Origin: Portunus trituberculatus | Lineage: Eukaryota; Arthropoda; Malacostraca; Decapoda; Portunidae | Reading direction: 5' to 3' | Assembly: GCF_017591435.1 (NCBI RefSeq) | Contig: NC_059294.1 | Location: forward strand, 14,512,604 to 14,576,603 | Length of the DNA: 64,000 bases | In this document: positions 36,928 through 48,545 of the stretch, one piece after another | How positions within the stretch are numbered: position 1 is the first letter of the stretch | How the letters are laid out: each line of letters opens with the position of its first letter | The notes under the pieces: model-generated | What the model was told of the DNA's origin: nothing | Database searches by the model: none | Seen by the model: the letters and a program-made list of their open reading frames with translations, nothing else | Translations under genes and position numbers: made by a program

Positions 36928-37133
36928 ACACAAAAAATATGTATTACTGTTGGGACTGTGATGCTGTAAGCATTTTTAGGGTGTTGAGATTTAAGATTGT
37001 GACGGTGGTGGTTTGTGCAATGTGGTGTTGCCTTTTTTGGTTCAGTCTTCTGAGTCGCGGTGTTATTCTATTCATCTTCACCTCAATAACTGTTTCTTTT
37101 AGTAATCTCGGTACTGTGGTGAAGGTGGAGGAG

Positions 37134-37161
37134 GTGGTGGTGGTGGTGGTGGTGGTGGTGA
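37134..37161 (+). repeat. (GGT)n trinucleotide array
   Basis: About nine units followed by AATAAT. Confidence 0.92.
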
Positions 37162-37517
37162 TAATAATGGTGGTGGTCAAATAGACTATCACAACCAATC
37201 AACATCTGCGTGTTCTAGTGATTCCCATTGTCGTCCTCTATCTTATGATTATAAGGGGAATATTACGTTCCCTTATCCATCTGCATAATTGCCCTCGCCT
37301 TATTACTACTTTCATCAAAAATCATTTCTAATTGAGTTATTGCAATGATGTGACAGCGAAAACAATCAGGAGTCATCGTTCATCTGGTTGCCGAGGAGTG
37401 CCTATCCCCTCCCTACCACTTGTGTGTGTGTGTGTGTGTGTGTTTAGAGAGAGCGAGAGAGAGAGAGAGAAAGAGTAATGTTTTACCAAAGATTTTTGCA
37501 TGCAGCTTCTGAGATGC

Positions 37518-37521
37518 AAAA
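37518..37521 (-). terminator. Pol III terminator of tRNA-Asp
   Basis: A TTTT run on the minus strand starts two bases after the tRNA-Asp 3' end. It is short but placed as in typical Pol III genes. Confidence 0.6.
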
Positions 37522-37523
37522 TT

Positions 37524-37595
37524 CTCCCCGGCGGGGAATCGAACCCCGGTCTCCCGCGTGACAGGCGGGGATACTAACCACTATACTACCGAGGA
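37524..37595 (-). tRNA. tRNA-Asp (anticodon GTC)
   Basis: The minus strand gives a 72-nt tRNA. The acceptor stem is TCCTCGG with CCGGGGA (one T-G wobble) and the discriminator is G. The D arm carries TAGTGGTTAGTA, the anticodon arm CCCGC/GCGGG encloses CTGTCAC (anticodon GTC), and the T arm CGGGG/CCCCG encloses TTCGATT. As far as I can recall it matches the widely conserved animal tRNA-Asp without substitutions, and all stems pair. The B box GGTTCGATTCC is a perfect match to the consensus. The product would decode GAC/GAU. It stands alone, just downstream of a short (GT)n and GA-rich stretch at 37.42-37.47 kb. I see no damage, so it is likely functional. Confidence 0.96.
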
Positions 37596-37599
37596 ATAC

Positions 37600-38839
37600 G
37601 TACTGAATTTACAGGACTGATAAATTTATTTCGTCTATCGCTACCATAAAACTAAGCGATGCAGGGATCAACATTAATTGTTTTTATTAACATTCCAATT
37701 GTTTTTAATCATAGAAAGGCTACAGACTTCCTTAAGGCTTTGATCCCTCTGGCTTATAAGATTTCATGTCCTTAGTGCCACCGCCCTCAGCCTTTGGTGG
37801 CAAGGCAGCACTTGTGAATGGTCAGTGTTTTAGCGTCGCCTGCCCAACGTGCAACACTTTGTACACGACGCCCCTGAAAGATTATCCGCTCACTCTGATA
37901 ATGGAACTTCCTCTTTTCTCCTATAAAACCATTCTTGTCCGCCAAACGAGATCACTTTAATTCTAACTTAAACTCGAGCTCATGTAAGTAAGAAGAAGAA
38001 GACAAAGAAGCAAAGAGCACGGCCGCCCCACACATTCACCCCACCGCCACCTGACACTTCTCACGGGGGTTCGTGTGCACACAATACTTACAGATAATTT
38101 ACGCTGATCACACACCGCGCCATAAATATTCACCACAAAACTTAGTCTAATGGAGGGAATTTACCTACTTACGAGAATACTTCTTCCTTCATTATTTTGA
38201 TTTTGATATTACTTCTAATTTGCCTTGTGATTGGATTGCTTTCGTTCATTACCATTACTTTGTGCCTCTCATCACGCACGCACCACCACAGGCATGCACA
38301 ATCAGCAAGTCTTCTGAAATTTCCACAAAACTTCAGCATTCTTCTTCACAGCCAAGAAAACCTCAGCATCACCCTCACTTTTAACCTCAGCTTCGCACTC
38401 AGCCAAGCCCCTGCACCCCTCTAACCCACGGCCACTCAACACCTCCGCTAAAGACTGCTGGCACCGGCGGTCTATTCAAGGCGCCACGACCTGCGGTTTA
38501 CTGGTATCGTGATGCTCGGGGATCTGCAGGGCTTCGGTGGCGCTCAAGGGAAGCCGCCAGTAATCCTTTTCTTCCCCGAAACTTGCGTCAGGAAAGGCGA
38601 GTGGCCACGACAACACTCCGAGACTCGTATCAGGGATCAGAGGCAGAGGGAGAAAATAGAAAAGGGAGGATGTGTACGTGAGAGACTCCATTCTGACGTT
38701 CCAACACAGATTTTAGTGGTGTCCCGCCAGAGGAGTATAAGGTGAGCCGAGGGTGAGGTGAGGTAGGTGACCGGAAGGGTGAAACTACCAAGATGAGTGT
38801 GAGGTTGTGGTTGTGTGACCTCCAAGCTGCAGGGGGTAT

Positions 38840-38841
<2 letters not shown>
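37600..38841. other. Unique DNA, nothing recognised
   Basis: Mixed composition. Frames of 60-80 codons overlap on both strands at 38,200-38,800 without motifs. Confidence 0.5.

Positions 38842-38899
<58 letters not shown>
38842..38899 (+). repeat. (GA)n microsatellite
   Basis: Twenty-nine units; inverted relative to the CT array 60 bp downstream. Confidence 0.97.
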
Positions 38900-38903
<4 letters not shown>

Positions 38904-38955
38904 GCATGATAGCTTTTACTTTATAACGCACTGAACGAGGAAATGAGGACACACA

Positions 38956-38958
<3 letters not shown>

Positions 38959-38995
<37 letters not shown>
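38959..38995 (+). repeat. (CT)n microsatellite
   Basis: Eighteen perfect units. A further (TC)13 lies at 39,068-39,094. Confidence 0.97.
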
Positions 38996-39006
<11 letters not shown>

Positions 39007-39405
39007 ACATTAACGTTATTCACAACACACACTCATCCAGGCACTCACGTTAGAAATGGACATCATACTCTCTCTCTCTCTCTCTCTCTCTCTCCACGTA
39101 CATATTACATCAAGAGCTCACACACACACATCAAAGCGAAGCCCGAAATATAAAGCGAGTGTGTGGAAAGAATAAAGCTTGAAGGGCGGCGCGGGACTGA
39201 AGCTCCAGGCAGACTCCAGTAATGAATTAATGAAGCTAATATGACGTCGAAATAAGCGAAGATGTCGATTATCCACTTAATGAAGAGTGAAGGCATTCAT
39301 CAGCTTTATAATGAGCGGGATGGCAGCCATGGGGTGAGAGAGGGAGGGAGGGAGATGGTGGGGATTAATGGTGGGGAGGATAAAGAGGAAGGGTGCATGG
39401 GTCAG

Positions 39406-39411
<6 letters not shown>

Positions 39412-39472
<61 letters not shown>
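39412..39472 (+). repeat. (GA)n microsatellite
   Basis: Thirty perfect units. Confidence 0.97.
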
Positions 39473-39474
<2 letters not shown>

Positions 39475-39670
39475 GCTGGGTGGGAGATTGTGTGGAAAGA
39501 TATGGGACGGGAAGATAAGGAAGGAAGTGGTAGTAATAAGAGGACACTGGACAGAGATAAATCGAGGATGAGGAGATAATCTATGAGGAGAAGAGGAGGT
39601 GTTTGTGTTGGTGGCGGTGTGAGGTTGGGATATTTTAGGGAGGAAAAGTGTGTAGGGGTGAGGTATACAT

Positions 39671-39673
<3 letters not shown>

Positions 39674-39711
<38 letters not shown>
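39674..39711 (+). repeat. (TC)n microsatellite
   Basis: Nineteen perfect units. Confidence 0.97.
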
Positions 39712-39716
<5 letters not shown>

Positions 39717-41172
39717 ACAAACATCCATTTGTTCTGCTGGTTTCTTTCCCGTCTATTTGCTTTATCACTTCCTATTTTCTTTCTCTCATTAAACAATTAC
39801 CTAATACAATCACCAATTCCACAATCACGAGCCATACAACCGGTTAAACATCACTACAAAACTGCAAATTAAATCGAACCATAAAAGGACTAACAAAACT
39901 ATTAAAAAGAAATCACCTTGCATAAATGGTTGTCGTGTAAATAGCGATTCATGTGTGATTTACATATATAACCTACTCAATAATCAAATAATATCCTGTG
40001 TGCTGCTAATGTTGAGCCTGAACGGTAGAATCACATGCAAACTGGATACAAACTCGTGCACAGTGAAATGTCAACTTTTATCCTCTTTACTTTCATCATC
40101 CCCCTTTGCACTCGACGATCAGGAGCAAGCAGAGGAAGAGGAAGATTACCACTAAGAAATTACAAATGGGAAGAGTTGATATTTTCATGGTTGTTTGTGG
40201 TGACTCCTTTGACACACTGAGAGAGGAGTGGACGCAGGACAGCTAATAGGTAAAGAAAGAAGAGGAGGAGGAGGAGTTCTAAGGATCGTGTGAAGGGGAA
40301 GTAGAGGAGGTCGTGGAAATGGACAAGAATATAACTACACGTATATTCCCCGCATTAAACCTCGATTTCGTTTTAACTGTTTTGGTCCTGAGGGTATTGA
40401 GTCAACAGTGTAGGGTTGTATGGAGGACCGGATGATACTGAACGTGCAAGAAGGAAAACGAAGAGAGAACGAGACGAGAAAAGATCATGAAAGGGAGGAA
40501 AAATTATGGAATACTGAATGAATGATTTCGAAACCTGCCAGCTTTTTTCTTTCTCAAGTAAGCAAGCAAACAAAAAAATTCTTAATTGTGGCGAACCATT
40601 CTTATCGTCCCAGCAGACTGAAGTAAGTGGGGGGCGAGACAAAGCCGCAATAGGAAGGCTGTCAATACCGCGGCACAAAGACCATTAGGGGTAAAGTTAT
40701 TGTTAATTGTAATTACCTTCTTCGGCAAGTTTTGTTCGTGAATCTTTTGATGACGGGAATGAAAAAGATGAAGAGGCGAAAGACAACACGCAGTACCTCC
40801 CCCTGGGCCTGTAATGATTACTTCTGACAGTGACATTACAAAAGGCGCCCCAGAGGCTCCTTGTGTGTGCTCAAATGAAGAAGTCTGATTCAAGGAATGT
40901 TAAGTATCAAAAGACATCATTAAAACAGTGAACTCTAGAAAATCTTTGAAGACCAAACAGGTTCAATACGATCCAAATGAAGTCTAATCAACTTTTAGAT
41001 ATCGCTTGCCCCTCCCCTGATCACATCACCCCGAGCCGCCCCGCCCGTCCCGACACGCCCAAACTGTCCCAGACCCGACATACCTCGCAAGACCAGGTTT
41101 GTTACATTTATATAAGGATTTGTGGAATTCTTCAGCAACAGAAAGACTGGCTTGAGATGGTGCATGTGTGTT

Positions 41173-41176
<4 letters not shown>
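39712..41176. other. Unique DNA, nothing recognised
   Basis: AT-leaning from 39,780 to 40,060. Overlapping minus-strand frames at 40,373-40,893 lack motifs. There is a C-rich patch at 41,000-41,080. Confidence 0.5.

Positions 41177-41260
<84 letters not shown>
41177..41260 (+). repeat. (AG)n microsatellite
   Basis: Forty-two perfect units, ending 49 bp upstream of tRNA-Gln. Confidence 0.97.
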
Positions 41261-41265
<5 letters not shown>

Positions 41266-41309
41266 GTTTTATGCATAGACATTAATGCAAACTGCTAAAT
41301 CGTTGCATG

Positions 41310-41381
41310 GGTCCCATGGTGTAATGGTTAGCACCCTGGACTTTGAATCCAGAGATCCGAGTTCGAGTCTCGGTGGGGCCT
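41310..41381 (+). tRNA. tRNA-Gln (anticodon TTG)
   Basis: A 72-nt plus-strand tRNA. The acceptor stem is GGTCCCA with TGGGGCC (one T-G wobble) and the discriminator is T. The A box TGGTGTAATGG fits the consensus exactly. The anticodon arm CTGGA/TCCAG encloses CTTTGAA, giving anticodon TTG, and the T arm CCGAG/CTCGG encloses TTCGAGT. Compared with the usual animal tRNA-Gln(TTG) there are a few substitutions (a C in the base before the anticodon stem, an A in the variable region, and a changed T loop), none of which break a stem. It would decode CAA. It lies about 50 bp downstream of a (GA)n array at 41.18-41.26 kb and has no tRNA neighbours. Likely functional. Confidence 0.95.
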
Positions 41382-41389
41382 CTCCAATA

Positions 41390-41394
41390 TTTTT
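41390..41394 (+). terminator. Pol III terminator of tRNA-Gln
   Basis: A T5 run begins 9 nt after the tRNA-Gln 3' end, in the expected place for Pol III termination. Confidence 0.7.
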
Positions 41395-42232
41395 AAAGGT
41401 GTGTGGTCTTCCTATCGGTGAAGGTTGGTATCTTATCTAGTATCAGCTGAAGCCAATGTTTGCCGCACAACAGACTATGTGTCTAGATTTCTGAAAGTCA
41501 TTCTAAATAATGCAAAGCTAAAAATTATAAAAGGAAGAAAGAAAAGTGGTGAGTGAAACAGTACAGTGAAGAGCCACCAATCAGCCAGGCAAGTGGAGGG
41601 TGTGCTGGTACGGCTTTACGAGGTGGTGACGATGCACCAAAATAATCACAACCTTAACTAATGTGGGAGACGCAAAAAAAATGCACAAATGCTCAGCTGT
41701 TTTCGCCTAAACTCAAATAATGTTAACATTTAGTCTTCAACGTGAAATTCTAAAGGCAGCTGAACGTAAACTTGGGGTGACGACCTGCCTGCCTCACAGC
41801 ACACAGCGCAGACAGTTTGTCACAAGTAATGGCAGGCCACAGTTTTTGCACATCATAAATACACTCTTTTAATGGCATAATTAAAAATTCCGCACGATGA
41901 TAACTTCATTAAAAGCCATAATTTCACAAATGTGACGACAGTCAATAATTTCGGTGGCTTACGCGTCACAGCTTCGCCCGAATTACTCCTCATTGCAATA
42001 TCAGATACATTTTTTTTTTCAAATGGAGCAGATGATTTAGTCTGGCTGATAGATCTTTAAAAAGAAAAACGTTTGCTTTAAATGACAGTTCTCTTAATTT
42101 CTTTTTTATGAGCTATGAAAATAAGTAAGTTTTTTTTTTTATACGTATTAATCTTTCTATACCATGGGATTTCATGGGCTTGCCACCACACGTTTGACAG
42201 CAGATATTGTGAAGAATATAAGATATTACATA

Positions 42233-42546
<314 letters not shown>

Positions 42547-42629
42547 TGTAATGACCATTAAATCTCAAACGGGCAATGAAATGATTCACACACACAATGT
42601 ACAATGTTCAATAAATTTCAAAAGGAACG

Positions 42630-42786
42630 TTACTTGGAGGCCTCCTGCTGCCGTAGGAACTTCCGGAGCTGCCGCCCCGCCTTGTGCCCCGCCAGCCGCT
42701 CCGCCACTCCCTCAGTCAACACCACAATAAAACTTGCACTTTCAAAGGCCACCACGGCACGCGAGAGACGCTGCCTCGGCGCGAGG
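42630..42786 (-). CDS. Candidate terminal coding exon, unknown protein
   Basis: Minus-strand frame of about 51 residues ending in TAA at 42,630-42,632. It is preceded by a good acceptor: a pyrimidine tract ending CCTTCCTCCAAG, with the exon starting at 42,786. Codon use is coding-like, with most third positions G or C and a strong preference for CTG, GAG, CGG, CAG and AAG. The surrounding DNA is much more AT-rich. The peptide starts with a short mixed stretch, continues with a hydrophobic core (ASFIVVLTEGV), then a basic amphipathic tail (ERLAGHKAGRQLRKF) and ends QQEASK. I do not recognise the family. There is no AATAAA between the stop and the (AT)n array at 42.29-42.54 kb, so the 3' UTR would have to cross that array or use another signal. 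Upstream exons would lie at higher coordinates and I could not identify them. Confidence 0.4.
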
Positions 42787-43224
42787 CTTGGAGGAAGGGA
42801 AAATAGTAGCATCAACTGTCGCCTCGGCAGAAAAGGATTTATTTTATGTAGACTCTGCCTTTCACCCACGGACAATTCTACCTCCGGGTCTCCTTTGTAT
42901 GCCGCCTTTGTGCCATCGCTTCATTATCTCGTAAACCACGTCCCGAGCGATCCATAAATATCCAAATATCAATAACAGCAAAAAACAGTGATCCCTTGGC
43001 GGCAAAAGTGAGCATGGCGAAAGGCGCAAAATTTGAATGCTCCGCGTCATTTAGCGGCGCCGGCTCCAGTGACAGAAGGGATCGGGGCGGGAGGGGCGGC
43101 CAGAAGAGAACCGTGTGAAATGCGGACTGAGGGATGTTGTTCATAGATCAGGAGGCTAGACAAAAGGCTGTTGAAGATGTTGTCAGCAGTGAGACTAACA
43201 AATAACAACGTTAAAAAGACAAAC

Positions 43225-43280
<56 letters not shown>
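43225..43280 (+). repeat. (AAT)n trinucleotide array
   Basis: About 18 perfect units. Confidence 0.96.
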
Positions 43281-43284
<4 letters not shown>

Positions 43285-43997
43285 AACTAATTGTTTTACT
43301 CAATCACGCTAAATGAGGTACTTCATTCCGTCCACAACACAATGCTATCCTTTGTGCTAATGTTAATCCCCTATTGTAAACAATTTTAATTCCGTGTAAG
43401 CTCTTTTTGAGCTTGAAGAAGTCCTTGTACAGTATTCCATCAAGATATAATAGTAAATTACAAAATGAACCGAATAAACATGAAAGGAAATAAAGAAAAA
43501 AGTACTATAGTTTTATCTTCTTTTCTCCACTTTTGTATCCCTTCAGCGGTCCAGACCACGTTCGTGAATGCCGTGCCTACTATACCAGTACCCAGTGGCC
43601 CCCTGGACGGCGCCCTTTACTCCACACAACACCAGAGGGAAGCCAGCCACTGCACGCCTCGACAAACACATGCCAGTTATTGTGAAGCACTCAGCGTGTG
43701 CGTGCGGCCGAGGAACAGAGGAAGGGCGAGAGTTGTGTTGCGTCACCCGTGCATTTATTACCTGAGGTCCTCACATGCTCTCCACGTTACGGATATTAAT
43801 TGTTTTATAAGAAAGGGAAAGGCATGGCGAGGAGAAGGAAGACTAGGTTGAATAGAAGGAGAATAGTATTTCGTTATTCGTACATTTATCAGACGTTTTC
43901 ACACATTTCCCTGTGTACGAAAATGAATTGCTTTATAATTCAAGACGTATAAGGAGGAGGAGGAGAAAGAAAGAAGTGGAGGTTGACATGGTGAAGT

Positions 43998-44088
<91 letters not shown>
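43998..44088 (+). repeat. Compound (AC)10-(AT)35 array
   Basis: AC units (43,998-44,018) change at one point to AT units (44,019-44,088), then imperfect ATAC words to about 44,106. Confidence 0.97.
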
Positions 44089-44091
<3 letters not shown>

Positions 44092-44150
44092 ATATATACA
44101 TATATAAAAGAATTGAACTCCACTTTTACGTTAACATGCAGCTGGACCCA

Positions 44151-44344
44151 CCCTTTTCTAACATGTGCCTCCACCAGCTGTGTGCTCCCACCCTAGCACT
44201 CGTGACACTGTTTGCTCGCCTCTTACTCACCACTGCCAACACCACGGCTGCTGCGGCCATTACCACCGAGGGCACCGTCACGCTGCTGCTGATCCCAAAA
44301 CAGCCCACGTATGCGAACATTCCTGAATATTTTTTTTTTCTGCA

Positions 44345-44349
<5 letters not shown>
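44151..44349 (+). CDS. Weak candidate: signal-peptide-like N-terminus
   Basis: A plus-strand frame with ATGs at 44,136 and 44,163 gives a hydrophobic start (CAPTLALVTLFARLLL) followed by TTANTTAAAA and a moderately hydrophobic stretch, then runs into the (GA)n array at 44,349. The base composition is GC-rich compared with the neighbouring (AT)n and (GA)n arrays. It could be a short secreted-protein start, but the opposite strand is open too and I recognise no family. Confidence 0.12.

Positions 44350-44420
<71 letters not shown>
44349..44420 (+). repeat. (GA)n microsatellite
   Basis: Thirty-six perfect units. Confidence 0.97.
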
Positions 44421-44423
<3 letters not shown>

Positions 44424-44701
44424 TTCAATAAAAGAAACGCGACACCAGTTGAAGTAGGCGCGAACTGTTGACTTCGAGAGGCCTGTAGGCGATGTGCTAG
44501 TGTGAGGAGGACGTGAGGGCCAGGATGTGTGAGAGTCTCATTTCACGGAGGCTGAAGGAGTGGCGACAGGCAACAGGATCGGGATAATTAGGTTCGTTAG
44601 CATCTTTGATCTCACACAGGCGACGCTGAAGGAGTGGATGCCGGAAAATAGCGAGAGAGAACCAGAAAAAAAAAGAGTTCACAAGAATGGTAGAAATTAT
44701 G

Positions 44702-44704
<3 letters not shown>

Positions 44705-44751
<47 letters not shown>

Positions 44752-44771
44752 TCGTTATGGTGCTTTACATT

Positions 44772-44817
<46 letters not shown>
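44705..44817. repeat. Perfect inverted pair (GA)22 - 25 bp - (TC)22
   Basis: GA units fill 44,705-44,748 and TC units fill 44,774-44,817, each exactly 44 bp, with a 25-bp unique spacer between. The two arms are complementary along their full length. Confidence 0.95.
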
Positions 44818-44821
<4 letters not shown>

Positions 44822-46380
44822 TTCCTCCCGCACTTTTTCCGTGGCGAGGCTGACGTTGCATTTATTAGCGTATCACAGACCAAGCGCGTGGCTCAAGTGT
44901 GTGCCTTGTATTACCCCATCACGGAACTGAAACTAAGACTTTTGTAACACTAAGCGATGGCGGTGCTAGTAGTAGTGTTAGTAATAGTGTTGGTGGTGTT
45001 CGCATGCAAAAAACAATCATGTCAACAGAGTAATATATTCCCTGTTGTATGGTTAGCATGTGTTCCCCCTCTGACAGGATTTTAGCGTGTTACTGTATAT
45101 ATGGTGTCGCTTATTAGGTGCTGGCGTGACGTGAGAGGACTAGACGAGCGGCCCTTCATTAGCAGCCCATATGTACATTGATAAAGAGCGGCTTTACCCC
45201 TCTATGGATATCGAGTTAAAGGGGGAACTGACCGCGGGCTCGGAATGGAAGGAGATACTGTACATAGGGGAGAAGGAAGGAGTGTTAGGTATGGCGATGA
45301 AAAATAGGGTTGAGGCATGAGAAAGGATGATATACGGAGTGAAAAAGGACAAAGTAGAGAGGAGGAAATGAGGAAAGGAAGAGACGGGGAGTAAGAAAGA
45401 AAGGCAAAAGGAAGAAAGAACGCCAGGAAGGGAAGGTGAGAGACGAACGAATGGGGAGGATGAAAGGCAGGAATGTGTAGCATGAAAAAGAGGATAGAGG
45501 ATTAGGAAAGGGCAGAGAGAAAGAATGTGGAGGACGTAAAGTAGAGAAGCAGAAATACAGATATGACGAAGGAGAGGAGAGAAGAGGGAAAATTTGAAAG
45601 GAGGGAAGGTTCAGTCACTGCCAGCTGAAGCGTCACCGTGTGGCAGTCTTATGCCTCAATAGAAACCTAACCTTCTCGGTAAGTTGACTTTGACCACAAG
45701 CAGAAGGGGATTCCGTGCTTTCTCGCGCATGCAGGGGCACGCGTCACCCTCTGGCATTTGCTTATTCTATGAGGTGGCGGCAGTGGCGGCGGCAGTTGCA
45801 GCGACGTTGGTGGTGGTTGCTGAGGTGCAGCGAAGGGCTTGTGTTGGTGTTACTAAGCGAAGGGACCTTTTAAGCGTGCATCTTAAGATATTGTTCAGTT
45901 TCTTTACCTATAGTATGAGTACTAAGCGAACTTTCTGCACTCAGTTTAGTATTACAAGGAAACTAATCATCAGCTGTACAATTAAAGGACTCCTTTGCAT
46001 CTAATAAAAATTTTTACAGGTTATATTCGGCGTTACACAATGTATAAATCGATAATTACGAGTACAGCAAAAATTTACGAAAGAAAATATCTGCTCTGGA
46101 GAAAAACATATTCTTCCAGATATAAATAAAGCAATATCACCAATAATGTATTTACAGAGCTCATGATTTAGGACTAGTATCGAATAACGAATAACATTCA
46201 CCGGAGTACCGTGACTTCCATGCCAAGTTTCAAAACCGACACATTGCCATCATGCGTCCTGGTCTGCTTAAAACACGCGTTGCTCCGCATATTACCCGCC
46301 GCTACGAAATGATTATCACCTTATTCACTCAGCTGTACAGAACAACGAAACGATGTTCTCTCCCTTTTACGTAATATGTT

Positions 46381-46382
<2 letters not shown>
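44818..46382. other. Unique DNA with a purine-rich stretch
   Basis: 45,240-45,610 is A/G-rich; a short GGCGGCAGTGGCGGCGGCAG patch lies at about 45,775. No gene is recognised. Confidence 0.5.

Positions 46383-46426
<44 letters not shown>
46383..46426 (+). repeat. (CT)n microsatellite
   Basis: Twenty-two perfect units. Confidence 0.97.
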
Positions 46427-46430
<4 letters not shown>

Positions 46431-46891
46431 TCCAAGGTTGCCCGGCACCAGATCACCCCAGCCGACTGCTTGTTTTCAAGGCTCTTAGAATAATCAACGT
46501 TCCAATCACTTCGGTAATTAGGTATAATGACTGAATCTAGGAAAACGATCACCTACGTATTTCCTGGCGAGTCTGAAGGTCGTTCACTAATGATGCGCGA
46601 TAAAGCGTGAAGTTATATTTACGGCAGCTTAACAAATCACAGCTTTTGCAGACTGGGGTTATTCCGTGATGTAATTTCATGCGATTATTACGACAAATAT
46701 TGAATGACTGTCATGTGACGGCCTGGTTTATGCTAAAAAGGCAAATACGAGAACAAAGCTTTTATATTTTATGTAATGTGTAATTGTAATTATTGACTTT
46801 ACAAATGATAAAACTGATTTTTTTTTTTTATCCGAGCCGAGTCATGATTGCAGCAACATCTAATGGAAGAATTTTATGACATTAATCAAAT

Positions 46892-46893
<2 letters not shown>

Positions 46894-46968
<75 letters not shown>
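46894..46968 (+). repeat. (CT)n microsatellite
   Basis: Thirty-seven perfect units, directly before the degenerate minisatellite. Confidence 0.97.
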
Positions 46969-46971
<3 letters not shown>

Positions 46972-46976
46972 TTTCT

Positions 46977-47190
46977 GTGACCTGGTGAAGATTTGTGTTT
47001 TATAACGTGACCCGGTAAAAAAAAAAAGACAGAACAATGTAACCTGGTGACCTTTTAAACTTTGAGCCGAAGAAGAAATGTCCTTTAAAAAGTTTGAAGA
47101 AATGACTTTCTCACTGTAATCTGAAAAAAAAAAAACCCAGTAGCGTTTGTAACCTGGTCTAAAAACAAAATCTCTGACCGGTGACCTGAG
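46977..47190 (+). repeat. Degenerate minisatellite with GTRACCTGGT core
   Basis: The core recurs at 46,977 (GTGACCTGGTGA), 47,007 (GTGACCCGGTAA), 47,039 (GTAACCTGGTGA), 47,116 (GTAATCTGAAAA), 47,149 (GTAACCTGGTCT) and 47,181 (GTGACCTGAG). Steps are 30, 32, 77, 33 and 32 bp, so the period is about 32 bp with one or two decayed units in the long gap. A-rich filler follows most cores. Confidence 0.6.
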
Positions 47191-47349
47191 GAACAACGGA
47201 CAGTGCATGACAGAGAACTGAAACCACTCCCTTAGTGTCTGGTGAAACGTAGAGCACACAATGACATTATTCTCTTTAGTTCTTTCATCCTTTTTTCTTC
47301 CTTTCTTCATTTATTCCTCCACCTCCCTCTCTATCCATCTGTCTCTAAT

Positions 47350-47354
<5 letters not shown>

Positions 47355-47404
<50 letters not shown>
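47355..47404 (+). repeat. (CT)n microsatellite
   Basis: Twenty-five perfect units within a pyrimidine-rich stretch (47,250-47,570). Confidence 0.97.
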
Positions 47405-47406
<2 letters not shown>

Positions 47407-47882
47407 ATTATTTCCTTGCTCTTTCTTTCTCTCTACCTTTCTGTCTATCCTTCTACCGAAATCTTTCTCTATTCATCTCTTCTTTATATCCTTTCATCTT
47501 TTCTATCAATTTATTTCAATGATCGTATTTTTTTCTTTCTTTATCTCTTCACTTTTCCTTCTCTGATGAATAGGAAAGGTCGGTATAACTTAATTAAACC
47601 ATAAAAAATCACATCAGGAAATAAAACACAAGTAAAGTAATGAATGGAAAGCGGAATACTCATCAAAAAAGTATGATAAATAAAAAAAAATATATATCGT
47701 ATTTGAATGTAGGTACATCAGTCACCTTTTTTGTCTTTTTATCAGCAATAATTTAATGATCCTAGAATGATACGTTGAAATATTTTTCCTGCATTATTAT
47801 ATTCATGATATTAAACTATATAATCTATATTTCAAAAGTTAAAATTCATGTAGCTTTTATTATGAGCGATATATGCACCATC

Positions 47883-47884
<2 letters not shown>

Positions 47885-47953
<69 letters not shown>
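47885..47953 (+). repeat. (AC)n microsatellite
   Basis: Thirty-four perfect units. Confidence 0.97.
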
Positions 47954-47954
<1 letters not shown>

Positions 47955-48290
47955 GGGGAAAGGACAGACAAATCTACTCCTGTTGCTCTTAAAGTATTGA
48001 TATTATTAAATTCTTCCTAAAGTATAACATTGCCACAAGAAATAATACTTTCAATTAATAAATACGAAAGGTGGAAAAAGTATAATAAGGAAAGAAAATA
48101 GAAGAACACAATAATCTGCTCCACTAACAATTACTCGCTGATTGCCACGCTGAACAAGGCGACAAGAGATGCTAATGAACTGTTTATGTATTCCCAAAAG
48201 TACAGTAAAATATTCATCACGGTAAAAAGATAAATAATAAAAAGCAGCAAAAAAAAAAGTCTTCTAAGGAGGAGGAAATCAGGACAGGCT

Positions 48291-48356
48291 GAGGAGGAGG
48301 AGGAGGAGGAGGAGGAGGAGGAGGAGGAGGAGGAGGAGGAGGAGGAGGAGGAGGAA
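48291..48356 (+). repeat. (GAG)n trinucleotide array
   Basis: Twenty-two perfect units. Confidence 0.96.
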
Positions 48357-48503
48357 GAAGATGAGAAAGAGAAAAAGGAGGAGGAGCGACGGAAAGACAA
48401 GAAGGAAGGTTTAAAAAGCTGAATTTTATTAAATACTGAAAGATATACTAAGAAGAAAATGAGGGGAGAAGTTTCTGACGTTTAAAGAGATATCTGAGAG
48501 GAA

Positions 48504-48545
48504 GAGGAGGAGGAGGAGGAGGAGGAGGAGGAGGAGGAGGAGGAG
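48504..48545 (+). repeat. (GAG)n trinucleotide array, second copy
   Basis: Fourteen units, about 150 bp after the first GAG array. Confidence 0.96.
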
